From Apostichopus japonicus (taxonomy: Eukaryota > Echinodermata > Holothuroidea > Aspidochirotida > Stichopodidae): 64,000 nucleotides of DNA. A model generated the notes under the pieces. That model saw only the letters and a program-made list of their open reading frames with translations. It ran no database searches and had not been told where the DNA came from. The stretch covers positions 31,068,668 through 31,132,667 of the forward strand of contig NC_092569.1 in the NCBI RefSeq assembly GCF_037975245.1, in the 5' to 3' direction. The first letter of the stretch is position 1, and every line of letters begins with the position of its first letter. Made by a program: the position numbers and the translations under genes. Below, in pieces: positions 49,301-60,700 of the stretch.

Positions 49301-51560
49301 TCACCGTGAAGGAATAACTTCACAAGTTGTTTTATGATATTGTTACTTGTTCTATACATTTTCATTTTAAGCTTCATGCGATATTTTCTTTGATTAACAA
49401 ATTATTGGTTAACAAGTTAATCATAAAGTCATTTTTCCTAGCGTAGATTTATGGATACTTAATCATATGTAGGGTTTTGAAACCCATATGCTCTCGTTAC
49501 AAGGCCGTTTAGGTTTCTTGTGAAACAATTTATAGAGTTTGTGTAAAATTATATCCATTTTGAAAATTCTTGGCAATAATACCTCGTCTAGACTCAATAA
49601 CAACAACACGATTTTGAAAAATAGCCGTTCTTGTCTACGTGATCACGTGTTGTATGGTAAAGTGTTCAATAGTTTTAATTAAAGACTTTGCATGAAGAAA
49701 CGAGGATATGATAGCTTCAATCCTGTGTTGTCGACAACGTGGGGAAATAGTTCTGAATCATAAATGACAACATTTCTACAGTTTTTGTTCTTTTAAAAAA
49801 CAGAATCAGGAACTTTACAACGGAAACGCACAGCGAGAAGATATATACATCTATTTATGTTTTTTTTTTTCTGGGATGATTGAGTAATGTTAATGAACAA
49901 GTCTGTGTTACTGTTCTACCTTTTCTTGACATTGTTTTGGTAAAACTTTAAAAAAAAAAAAAAAACTTTCTTAGAATGAATCTTTCTTTCTTATTATCGA
50001 TTAGTAGACGCTCTTTCTGATGCTACCGTCACAATTTCAAAACTAAAAAGCTTTTCACATTGATTTTTATGTTTATTTATACCTTATTTCCTATCACTTT
50101 TCATAACATTTAGTCTATGATTGTCGTACTCTATTTGTATTCTTAACGGAAAGTTTCGTGCAAAAGTCTTTCATGTATGTCGACTATTTAAATATTCACA
50201 TTTAGTTGATGATTATTACCTTGACATGCGTTAAAAAAATCATCCCTATGGTTAACGCACATGACTGAATCAAATACATTTTTAACAGATATTTAATGTT
50301 GACATATTAAACTTCTGTGTCTAAGAAATTATTTTTTGCGGAATACTAAATCCAACATATTGATCATATCAGTTTAACGTTGTAAAAATAGCAATTTAGT
50401 AATTAAACTTATTTAGAACTTTAATTATCATTTCCGCATGCATATTTGTTCTTTTAGAAAATCAAAAGCTGAACTTTATTTATTTTATCATACTAGTTCG
50501 GCAGTAATTTTGACGGAGAGATAAATGTTGTATTCGTAATATATGAATTATTTTATGAATTGATGGAACAAATTGTCATCGTGAAGGAATATCTTCTCAA
50601 GTTCTTTCTTGACATTGTTACTTGTTTTATACCTTCGCATTTTAAATTTCATCCGATATTTTCTTTGATAAACAAATGATTAGTTCACAAGTTATTCATA
50701 ACGCTATATTTCTTAGCATAGGATAATGGATATTCAATCATATGTAGGGTTTTGAAACCCTTATGCCCTCGTTACAAGACCGGCTGTGCTCTCAATATGG
50801 ACGAGAAAGTTGTTGTATTATAAACAGAATTGTGTGAATTTGAGATATATATAAGTGATAACATTTAGACATTTCCATATATGCATATGTATTTTGTATG
50901 TTTCAAAGTTCTTCTCCAAAGATATTCGTCTTGATTTTTAATAGTTTAGCCTCTAAAAAGACATGTCAAAGATAGATGTTCTGCTAGTAAAATTCTGTTG
51001 TAGATTTTCTTTTTACGCGTTTGTTGGATTCTCAAAAAATCAATGATGTAATTCATAATTGGGTATCAACTAAAGATACAGGATTGACAGTACGAATAGT
51101 GGGGCTATCAGCAGAAAATATAAGGGCAAGATAATAAATGCAATAAAGTAATAAAGAGAGATAATTGTGTGCAGAATAATGCTCGATAACGCACAACATT
51201 TACACAAAAAAAAAACATATCTCAATTTCAAAAAAGTTACAGTTGAATAGAGCCGATAGCTCACCAATCGTAATATTCTGTACAAATACTCGACGTAACA
51301 AGTCAGCGCAGATAGACCGTTGTTTTATTTTATATTTAGAAAGACGTACAGGAATTTGTTAATCTGAAGTTAATGAAATACTGAGTACCAAATTGTAAAT
51401 CAGTGAAAAAATTACCCAAGTAAAACAAATCAATTCAATTTTACTTTGAAGAAATTAATTTAATTTTATTAATATTTTAGAGACTTACCCGAAAACCATT
51501 TGAGTTTAAAAGCAGCAACACCGCAAAGACGAAAAAACATTTGCTTCGAAGTTCTGCCAT
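39907..51560 (-). CDS. Locus C: complete fibrinogen-TIL-EGF-fibrinogen gene
   Basis: Eight exons on the minus strand: 51489-51560, 45521-45551, 44099-44271, 43447-43711, 42885-43093, 42202-42501, 41688-41949, 39907-40391. They total 1797 nt, all in phase, giving 598 residues. Signal peptide 1-24; linker to about 34; half fibrinogen domain about 45-180; TIL-type Cys-rich domain 181-250; EGF-like domain about 251-305; complete fibrinogen domain about 306-598 with DQDND near the calcium-binding region, GGWWY, SNLNGDY and MKIQPSQ at the end. An insert of about 82 residues, Cys- and Tyr-rich, splits GGWWY from SNLNG. The signal peptide implies secretion. Fibrinogen-related lectins bind microbial glycans in many invertebrates; a recognition role here is inferred. 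Confidence 0.85.
40123..40193. repeat. In-frame AAT microsatellite inside the last exon of locus C
   Basis: Twelve ATA triplets, then ACA ATA ATT, then six ATA, ACA, ATA, ACA on the plus strand. On the coding strand these read 12 Tyr, and 6 Tyr bordered by Cys, Asn and Cys. Locus D has no repeat here. Length changes in multiples of three would keep the gene open. Confidence 0.95.
41688..41949 (-). CDS. Locus C exon 7: second fibrinogen middle
   Basis: 262 nt, phase 0 to 1. ILQRRTSSSVNFYRNWNEYK, GFGIPTGNHWIGNDKIYKL, YSSFSISNEGDKYQL, GNAG. Donor GTATGT. Confidence 0.85.
42202..42501 (-). CDS. Locus C exon 6: EGF-like domain fused to second fibrinogen start
   Basis: Exactly 100 codons, phase 0 to 0. 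EGF part: INSDCSLRITC, YSCSADATCEERNDVRRCYC, FEGDGLTC. It is followed in the same exon by GPRDCSDLYAANRTNNGKYT and FEVYCEMSSGGWT, the opening of a second, complete fibrinogen domain. Confidence 0.85.
42885..43093 (-). CDS. Locus C exon 5: TIL-like Cys-rich domain
   Basis: 209 nt, phase 1 to 0. Nine Cys in a trypsin-inhibitor-like spacing: TWCSSNKD, NTCERTCENPNDCVIPDP, ERCICPENHMI, SCIPQEECGCYVQGDG. TIL modules occur in von Willebrand factor, SCO-spondin and IgGFc-binding-type proteins. Confidence 0.8.
43447..43711 (-). CDS. Locus C exon 4: first fibrinogen-domain middle
   Basis: 265 nt, phase 0 to 1. VIQRRFDGSIGFNRTWDEYK, EFLIGNEKLAPLINQKRYQL, YDNFRIADEWGNYSI. Splices to the TIL exon rather than to a fibrinogen C-terminal exon, so the first fibrinogen domain stops halfway, before the calcium- and ligand-binding lobe. 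Confidence 0.85.
44099..44271 (-). CDS. Locus C exon 3: first fibrinogen-domain start
   Basis: 173 nt, phase 1 to 0. LQYFLFQTPEYPRDCHEVLN, KSGVYLIKPDQYPEPF, YCDHNTTSGGWT, then a perfect GTAAGT donor. Confidence 0.85.
44965..45330. mobile_element. hAT-like MITE, copy 2 (366 bp)
   Basis: Ends CAAGGGCGTAGGAACC and CCTTCCTACGCCACTG. Flanked by a perfect 8-bp duplication TTGAGAAT (44957-44964 and 45331-45338). The paralogous sites near 7680 and 62215 read straight through TTGAGAATTGTAAATC, so both are empty sites. Same family as 4803-5139. It lies in the intron between microexon and first fibrinogen exon. Confidence 0.9.
45521..45551 (-). CDS. Locus C exon 2: 31-nt microexon
   Basis: Acceptor TTACTTCAG and donor GTAAGT frame 31 bases encoding ISSSTRVNDS plus one base. 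It changes the phase from 0 to 1, exactly as the exons on either side need. Conserved at 62425-62455 and 7883-7913. Confidence 0.75.
47515..50800. repeat. Imperfect tandem duplication within intron 1 of locus C
   Basis: The text at 47515-48310 recurs at about 49512-50295, and 49030-49500 recurs at about 50300-50790. The second copy lacks about 700 bp in the middle. The same sequences occur once in locus A (from 9880) and partly in B (31000-31450). It lengthens intron 1 of C. No exon seen. Confidence 0.75.
51489..51560 (-). CDS. Locus C exon 1: signal peptide
   Basis: 24 codons: MAELRSKCFFVFAVLLLLNS then NGFR, ending CGG before GTAAGT. The open frame extends upstream of this ATG, but all three paralogues share exactly this Met, which sets the start. 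Confidence 0.85.
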
Positions 51561-54500
51561 TGATCCAACACGAAAGAGAGAAAAAAGGGTGCATAAAGGA
51601 GATACTTGCTGACCTTCTGAGACAGTGACAGAAGTAATGAACGTGAAATCGTTACACAAGGAGGCACCTTCATACGTACGGATGTCCAATTGCACCACGT
51701 TATATATCAGCCGGTCACATTTAAGAGCCATAATTTATGTTATGCAATCTAGTGTGTCCCATATCGACATTTGTATTTAATGTAAGTGTCATTATTATTA
51801 CAGGATAAATGTGTGCTTTGTTTTACTTATAAGCTCTTTTATCTCGAATCGTTAGTTAGAATTTAAAACTCGCGATTTTACCACAAGGAAATGATAAGAA
51901 TGGTTGTTTAGATCCCACACAATAAATGTCAAATTATCTGTATATTGACTATTACTGAATTAAATGACTAGATTGTCATTGTCTTAAGCTTGCCACATAT
52001 CTTTACGAATTAACAAATATTAAGTCGAATGTGGAAGGCAAATGATAAGCACTAAGAACCGTGTTTGTCCGTCGTTTACTGATATGGGACATCATGCATG
52101 CAAAAGACGCTCTCAACGTATTAACATACTTTAACACCGAATCGCTCGGAATAGTGAGATATCGATATCAAACAGCACCTTTCGGATATAAGACGAATCA
52201 CAGGAAAAGTTATTTCTGCTAGCCTATCAAGAAATAGAGCATTTCTATTTAACGATGTGGTTTTGTTCTTATTTACTGGGGTGTTAAAAATTATCAATAA
52301 TTTGGTTAAAACAACAACAATAATATTGTTTTTCCACCCGATAATCATGGCTCGTACATTAACTACTATTCATGTCTTGTAACAAATGTTTTGAACACAA
52401 AGTAGTAATTGCTGATAATTATTGATAAACGGTTGTGGGACATAACTGTAGTTGCTGTGCCAGCCATTGGGTGCGAGTTCACGCGATTCGAAAATGAAGT
52501 CGTATCTAGTCGTTTTATGCTATCAGGAAGCCTCTGGGTATACCGGAACATTGCATTTCTTCGTTCTCGGAATGACGATTTGACGTTATTTAAAGAGAGT
52601 TGTAAACTGGAATCAAACGGTACAGTACCTACTTTACTCAAACACATATCTAGTACCGTACATGTTACTACTGTTCATGTCCCACAACCGTGCATCATTA
52701 ATCTTTACTTTGTATTCGTAACACGGTAACATGTGTTACAGGTGGCACCAGTACTTACTGTGCTAATTATGAGTATCGGCTGGTTTTTCACATATTATTA
52801 TATTATTTGTTACAATATCACTCATGCAGTAAACTGTTGAAATGATGCAATTCACTTTAAATGATCATAACCAGGAACTACCCATTTCATACGCATACTG
52901 ATTTCAAAGTACCTTAACTGCTTTAACGTTACACAATCATTTACAAGGTGATGCCTTCTATTTTCCTTGCTTGTATGTACAAGCTACTATATGATAAACA
53001 ACGTGGCTGGCAACTCACGATACTTAACGGAATCCGATGGACGTATAAATCGTATGATATCACGTGATTGAGCCACGTAGCACTGTTCCACGTGTTCGAT
53101 ATGATGACATCTCAAGGAAATACATTTTGAATCATGACGTATCGTGGGTGGATTCTTTACTACAATGATACACAGGCATATTGCCAGACGTTATTATCTG
53201 TGCCAAGAAATCGGAGTCCATACTTCTTGTGTTAATTCACTTGCATACCCCCTTCCTCACATAACCTTGTATAGGTATATCACCTAGTTGTAATTACAGG
53301 ATTGTATTCGGAACGTGGTGAGAGAGGATAAGAGTGAAGTATTATATAAGCCTAATAAAAGAGATCACATTACATTTTACTGTGTCAGACAAAATGTTTG
53401 ACACTCGGTTAAAATGTTTACTGGTAGTAAGATACAACCAAATGGTTGTACTCGCATATATGCCGTGAGTTACACTGCATGGTATCGATGGGTGTATAGT
53501 ACATGATGATTTGGTCAAAATTGTACAAACATATTTCTTTATTATCTCTAATTGTAATACTACAACAAGTAAGAAGGCGCTGTTAACGACATGTTGGAGT
53601 AGAGCTATCACCTCATACTTATTATTAATGATAAGCGTTCGTTCAAACACATTTCTATCATTATTTAAGTTAATTCGCCAATTATAACTCATTGTCGGAA
53701 TATTATTAAATTTCTCTCGTGATCTTCATGATTTTCTCCCATTCCGTCTAGGTTTTTGTACAAAGTAGCCAATGAAAGTCCTTACCATTATTGTTGCTGA
53801 AAAACTTCTCGATCAACATAAATAAATACCATTCCAAAGACGTTTAGAATATTTCTACCTGCTTATGTTTGTGTTATGACGCACCCTCTAACACAACAAA
53901 AATCACTTTAAAGTACTGGTAGCAATTTGGTAACACATTATACGACGTCCCATACTGCTAGCAATTCCTGTAATCAGTCATATCGATTTTCACCGAAAAT
54001 AGGATATACAAATAAATATTCATGGATATATGACAATTACCAATCACATATATTTGAATAAAGATGTTTTGATTTCAAGTGTTGTATACTCCACCTTTTA
54101 TTTATATAATAAACTTGTACAGTGATGTGTTGGATTGGGATACATTAGGAATATGGGATATTTGAAATGGTTCTGTTAAAGTTAAAAAACAAAACACAAT
54201 TTGAAGAGCCCCCTGTAATCGATTCCTGAGGGTATATGGATCGGAGAAGAACCTTCACATCATATACTCTATGAAATATTTATTTGTGGAATTGATAAAC
54301 GATTATCCAAAGACATTTTTCCACCTATATTTTGGCAATATCTGTCATGTATATTTCAATCATTTTCAATCAATTAGTTAACATTGTCGGAACGTTGTTT
54401 ACGTTGTTATAAATTTTCTTTCGTGCGATGATGCGTGAGGGATAAGAGGTATTGAAAATGGCTATGGTAAAGTGTTAAAAATATTCCCATAAATGTTCAT

Positions 54501-54662
54501 CAGCTCATTAATTGATATGGAAATACGACCAGTGTAAATGTGAATCTGTCAGAAAATCCTCAACGTTTTTGAAGTATAATTAATATTAGAATATAATGAA
54601 ACCGCTTCACTGAGGACCGATAAAATTATGTATAACGACTTTTAATAGTATTCAGAATATCG
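51561..54662. other. 5' flank of locus C
   Basis: No supported gene. Parallel to 32206-35650 upstream of locus B, apart from the 1.2-kb element there. Promoter elements could not be identified with confidence. Confidence 0.5.
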
Positions 54663-54670
54663 GTATTCAG

Positions 54671-54804
54671 CACAGGCGTAGGAGGCGGGGGTTGCGGGCT
54701 GCTCCCCCCCCCCCCGACCAAATATTTTTTGTGAAAATTCCGGCAATATTCTGATAATTTTTCGGGCCCCCCTCCTCGAAATCAATTGGGCTCCTACGTC
54801 TATG
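54671..54804. mobile_element. Small hAT-like MITE (134 bp)
   Basis: Ends CACAGGCGTAGGAG and CTCCTACGTCTATG, imperfect inverted repeats resembling those of 4803-5139 and 44965-45330. A perfect 8-bp duplication GTATTCAG flanks it (54663-54670 and 54805-54812). Contains a poly-C run. Confidence 0.85.
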
Positions 54805-54819
54805 GTATTCAGAAATGTG

Positions 54820-55900
54820 ATAGGACGGTAATTTTTAAGGCTTTTAGAATCCTTTCCAGCTTTTAAATAAGAGTAACAGTACCTCTTGACTGATATTTAG
54901 ACAAAGTACCATTGAGGTAACTATGATTAAATGCGTCTAACAAAGTTTGACCCACCACTGCCCAAAATTTGTTATAAAAGTTAACAGACAGACCACCACA
55001 GCCTGGGGCTTTGTCATTTACCAACGAGAAAAGGTATTGTTTACATTCATTCAGGGGAAGAGCATGTTCAGATAATTCAGAATCTTCTACAATAAGAGAT
55101 TTGTTTGGAAGATTTCCAAGGAAGCTCTTGCAATGCTAGTGATCGCACTTTTATAAAGAGAGGAATAACACCTTTTCATTTATTTCAATATCTCGTGTTT
55201 TTCAGTCAAAACACAGCCGTTATTCTTCTGAAGTTTCCGAATTGAACGATTGGTTTTAAGCCAAAAAAGTACTTGGTATTTTTCTCCTCCTCCTTGTTAA
55301 CCCATCTAGACCTAGATCTAACGAATGTGCCTTATAGCTCCTAATTATAAAATCCTAGAAGCTCTTGAATTAGAAGCTCAAGTTGTGAGCGGATAACAGC
55401 GGTGTCGGAAATATACAGCTGTTGTTCTTAAGTAGAAATATTTGAAAGAAGCTCACCTTTCTTCTGACTGCGCATTTTGGCCTTGTCTTTAGCGAAAACC
55501 GTACTATTTCTTTTAATACACTATTTAACGTACTCCCATCGTAAAGATGGGTTCGGAAATGCAATGTTGGACAGGATTTCACTAATAAAGATTATAAATG
55601 AGGGTAACAAAATTATGATCATTTAGAAGATCATTATTGAATTTCCAGTAGCCGTGGCCTTTGTTTTCAGAATGCATAGGCTTGGATTAACCATAGAATC
55701 GTCGGATTGGATACTGGGATATAAGGTAATGCCATTTTGCAATACTAGAAGTTCATTAGGAGAAGAAAGAAATCTAACCTACAATGAATGCCGGGAGTTA
55801 CGTTAGAACTCCGTGTAAACTTTTCCACAACGGTTTCCTTTCTCTCCACACGTCAATGAGATCAAGAAACCCATCAATGCAATACATTCATAACGTGCCT
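54820..55900 (-). pseudogene. L1/Tx1-type LINE fragment (endonuclease to RT start)
   Basis: Minus-strand pieces in element order: LIDVWREKGNRCGKVYTEF (about 55800-55860) from the endonuclease, GYWKFNNDLLNDHNF (about 55625), WVNKEEEKNTKYFF (about 55290), then ECKQYLFSLVNDKAPGCGG and FWAVVGQTLLDAFNHSYLNG from the RT start (about 54900-55040), ending with an in-frame stop. Several frameshifts; the palm domain is missing. It carries the small MITE at its 3' side. Confidence 0.8.
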
Positions 55901-57297
55901 TACAGTTATTATTTTGCTGACCACTGATAGAGTATCCCCTAAAAAAGAATGGAATCGCCCCTTAAAAAGAATTTGCTTTGTCGGCGATGTCTGTAAAGAA
56001 ATATTGGGTGTCGATGTATGAGGCATATATAGAAATTAACGTGAGAAAAATGTTGTGAATCAAGATATCAATAATAAAGTATCTTCCGCACTGATGGATT
56101 CCTTTCTTGATAACAGTAAAATCTACGTTTGGCTTGAATTTACTCCCCCACCCCGACTACAAGTACAATCTTTTTTGTAACTTTAATACGCTTTGAGCCT
56201 TTGTTTAGTTAACTGTTTTCTTACAGTTGTCATTTTTTTCATGCCTTTATTTTATGTTCTCAATCTTCGCAAAGGATGACATGGCGAGAAAATTCCCCAT
56301 ATGTGCTACATTTTAGCCAAGCGCATTGTCAACAACACTGTGCTTATCATGAGTCTGGACCGACAAGGGCTGGCGGGGATGTTCAAGTGTTTATCGCACT
56401 TAAGTAGGAATTTGTTGAACGGTCGTTAATGTATTTCGGAAAAGCAGATGGCAAGGCCAACAAAATGTCACATTATATTTTTGCGTATTCGATGGAGATG
56501 AGATAGTGAGAATGAAAGGCAATACAGATTAATGACAAAAGTTAGTGAGTCTATTGCAATATTTATGTTGTCAAATAATGTCGCCAAGAACATATGATCA
56601 ACTTCGTATGAATGTAAACACTTCTTTAGTTATCAAAGCTGATATATGACCTTATTATTTCACTGTTAGGTGGTTTTGGTAGGGTTTTTTTTCTTCTGAA
56701 TATAACAGTACGTTTTAATTTGATGTATAGACAGTAAAACCGATTCTCCAGAGATAATAATTCAACAACACAGAAAGCACATCAAAATGTATAAGGTAAA
56801 TCGTTCCTAGGCGATGTCATAAAATTGCAATTTGCTTCTATTTGATATACAAAACACAATATTACAAGTCAACATACTGATTTATTTTATTTTGCTTCAT
56901 TGTGCATTATTCTCAGTGATTTAAGATATTATTTAAAGAAAAACATTTTGAATCAATGCATTAATCGAAAAAGTGACAAAGTATGAGAGTATCAGACGGC
57001 ATTGAGCTCCATGCAGTGCTAACTATTCCCATGGAAAATTAATGCACCGTCATTTATATTTTTGACCATAACATAATGTACATTGGAATTCTACAGATGA
57101 TCACCTTTGCATAAACCTGCCACATGTTAAGGATAATGTACATGATATGTAATGACTTTACAAGACTGTTTGACTCATTGCTGTCTTTTTTCACTTTGGT
57201 TTTCTAATTCTATTAATTTTCGACAAAACGTTATTTTACATATGTTGTAATTTTTCCGATCCGTGTTACCTTCAATGCTTCTGATTTACTACTTTGA
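55901..57297. other. 3' flank of locus D
   Basis: No supported gene; partly similar to 38950-39900 downstream of locus C. Confidence 0.5.
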
Positions 57298-57791
57298 TCA
57301 TTGACTTGGCTGTATTTTCATTGTTGTTGTTTTTATACCGCAGTCGGAACCGTGAAGATTCTTCCAGAAGATACCGCGGTTATCGCTGAACGAGTAGTCA
57401 CCGTTGAGATTGGAGTTGCCGCATGAATAGAAGGTTGTTTCATAGATCGGGTTTATGTTTGCGCAACATCTTTTTTTGTAGTTATTATATGTGTAACAAA
57501 AAATATAACCACAGCCGTCACAATCATAACATTTGAAATGTGGATGACTAGAAGGACAATAATGATAACTGCCACAGTCATTATGACATTTACAACCAGA
57601 GTACTCGTATCGACTTGTAGCTTCGCGTTTGCTGAATGTGTAGCAGTGGTTGGTAGAGCCCGTACTACCATCATCTGGATACCACCAGCCACCTCGGTGT
57701 TTTTCTGCGCAGTCGAAGGTACTCGATCCATCATTGTCTTCATTGTGTGTACTGAATCGATGCCCTGAATTTGCCCCCATAGCATTGTTAC
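57298..57791 (-). CDS. Locus D exon 8: second fibrinogen C-lobe with Cys-rich insert
   Basis: 494 nt including TGA. GHRFSTHNEDNDGSSTFDC, EKHRGGWWYPDD, then a Cys-rich insert (SGCKCHNDCGSYHYC, FKCYDCDGCGYIFC, KKRCCANIN), then YSCGNSNLNGDY, GIFWKNLHG and MKIQPSQ. The insert is ordinary sequence, so the microsatellite in C is a later change. Confidence 0.85.
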
Positions 57792-60700
57792 CTGGAAAAT
57801 AACAAATAATTAGGGAATGCTTTGTATTGTTATTTTGTTCCAATTCTGACCGTTCGTTTATGAACTTTAGTTAATAACACCGTTAATTATATCAATAGTA
57901 TAATTCATACCATTATTTCAACTATTGCAACGAATATTTTATAATAAAGCAATTTTAAAGGTTCGTGGGAGATGAGTAGAAATGTAAACATCTAACTATT
58001 TGAAGTACACATTTTCTGCTTATTGAAAAGTAAAGTTTTAACTTTGCAGCATAGTAGGTTTGCATATTAGAGGAAAAGATGTTTAGTGTTTGATTTTTTC
58101 ATCTTTGTAATCATCGTCTCCAGTGAAACGTCTTATATTTCATCTGACGTTTTTACTTTTATTTAATATCAATGAAATACTGATTAACTTTTATCTGACG
58201 ATACAGCGATAAAAACGATACAAATGATACAGCTCATAACGATATGATCCAAGTCAGGTACTGCTCTTTGGGAAGGTAAAAAATGCAATTTTTTGTGGAC
58301 TGATCACTCAACAAAATGTCGCACTATTTTGGGGTTTTTATTGTAGTATTATTGGCTTTTAAATAAATTCCATGAAGTAATATTGAATTGTCAACTGAAA
58401 CTTAATTTTCTTCTCGTTCGGAAACGATAAAGCATATTTACTGAAATTCAATGATTTAACTCTTTAATAATATATTTCAATAACAAAGAAAACTGTTGCA
58501 TCGCTTCCATACTAGTTGTTCCTCTTTATCGTGTCTACTACATGAGTGAAAATGCGAGAAAGTAAATGGAAAAATATATTGAAGATGATTGATATAGTAT
58601 ACCACGATGTAACAATATATACATATACATACACATACTAAAGTCGAAAGCAATTGTACAATAAGCAATTAGTACGGTACTCTAAGCACGATGTCTAGTA
58701 TATAGTTCTACATTAGTCTCTACACTAGATTTACAACATGACCTGAGTATATGTACGAGTAAAAATCCTACAGTGTGATAACGACTACAGGTAGTTATGT
58801 TAGGATCAGATTACGCAATAACTACAAGTCTGCGTATGATTGACGGTTATCACAATACATACCAGCATTTCCACTGTAGCCACCCAATGACAGTCGGTAT
58901 TTGTCTCTCTCATTACTGATTCTAAAAGATCCATAACGGCTGTGGTATGTTGATCCTTCCTTGTTTGTCTTTTCTACTAGAAGTTGGTATGAATTTTGGT
59001 TTGTCAATTTGTATATTTTATCGTTGCCAATCCAGTGGTCTCCTGTGGGAATTCCAAAACCGTTCTTGTACTCATTCCACTTTCGATAAAAGTTGACGGA
59101 GCTACTTGTAGGTCGTTGCAAAATCTATAAAGAGAATATACAAGTGTATCAAAAGCATGTGTAGTGTATAAAATGTTTCATTGTGCTACAATAATTTACA
59201 GAAAGTAACTGGTGTAGTTCAATAATAGGATTGAGTTAAACTGATAAGACGATGAATAAATTTAATCTACTTCTTGAATTATTTTATTTAAATATTAGTA
59301 AAGGAAGCCCTGTCATATGAAAAATAACAATTTTAATATGATAAAGCTTTTGTTTGTCAATAGCCTAAACTTACTGTCCATCCCCCATTAGACATTTCAC
59401 AATAGACTTCAAACCCAGAGCTTCCAGCGGGATAAATGGTATATTTTCCGTTATTTCTTCTATCGGCTGCGAAAAGATCAGAACAATCTCTCGGTCCACT
59501 ACGGGTACATGTAACACCATTGCCTTCAAACCATTCGTTACAGTAAAATCGATGGATATTATTTCGCTTCTCGCAGGTTGCGTCTGCACTACAGCTGTAC
59601 CTCTCACTTGTAAGTACGTTACTGTTGCAAGTTATCCGTAAGGAACAGTCAGAATTAATGTATGTTTCACTCTCCTGGAAAGATAAATGTAAAACGACAT
59701 ATACCAAAGAAGTAAACGGAATTGCCATATGACACATTTGTAACGTATTTGATCCTTCACTGAATTACTACTACTAAACGTTAATGAGGGTTTCATCATC
59801 TTGCCTTGTATTTATACTAGTTTTCAAACTATAATTATTGTGTGCAAGAATATGTAAAACCGAAACGGAAATGCAAATAAATAATCATGCAAATTTATTA
59901 TAAATCATTTGCATTTCCGAAACGGAAATGCAAATAAATAATCATGCAAAAATATTATAAATCAAGAAAACATAAGGTTAATCAATTTGAATCAAAGATT
60001 TTATGTTAAAGTTTTGTTTTCATATTATTTGAGATTTGTGAACTGCATCAAATAAACTTACTGTTAATACGACACCGTCCCCTTGGACGTAACAGCCACA
60101 TTGCTCTATAGGTATACAGCTGTTGCCAAGAATCATGTGGTTTTCTGGACAAAGACATCTCTCCGGATCCGCTGGATCCGGTATGACACAATAATTTGGA
60201 TTTTCACAGGTTCTTTCACATGTATTGTCCAAATTATTCTTGTTGGATAAGCACCAGGTGATGTTTAAATCTGGGCAAGATTAAACCACGTCAATTTAAT
60301 CCTACATTGAAGTGTTTATTCACTGCTATGACATAATGGTATTAGAGAACGTTTCTTAACATCCTGATGGTCTAGCCCCTGGGAACATTGTTCATTGTTA
60401 ACATAGGATCAAACTTAAGTAGGATTTAATATGGTTAAGGTTACTTCAACTTATACTCATTTAAGTCACACAAAAATGATACTACATATTTGTTTTAAAT
60501 ATTTGACTGAGTGAACCAATATATTTAGCTATGTATCATATTCGTTTCTTCTGTTGATATATTTCTTCAAAATTTCTATTTTCCGTTTGGAGTACAAAGA
60601 TATGGAGATTATAATATAAAAAAATCTCACCTGTATTTCCTTTGACATCACCAAGACTTGTTATAGAGTAATTCCCCCATTCATCGGTAATGCGAAAGTT

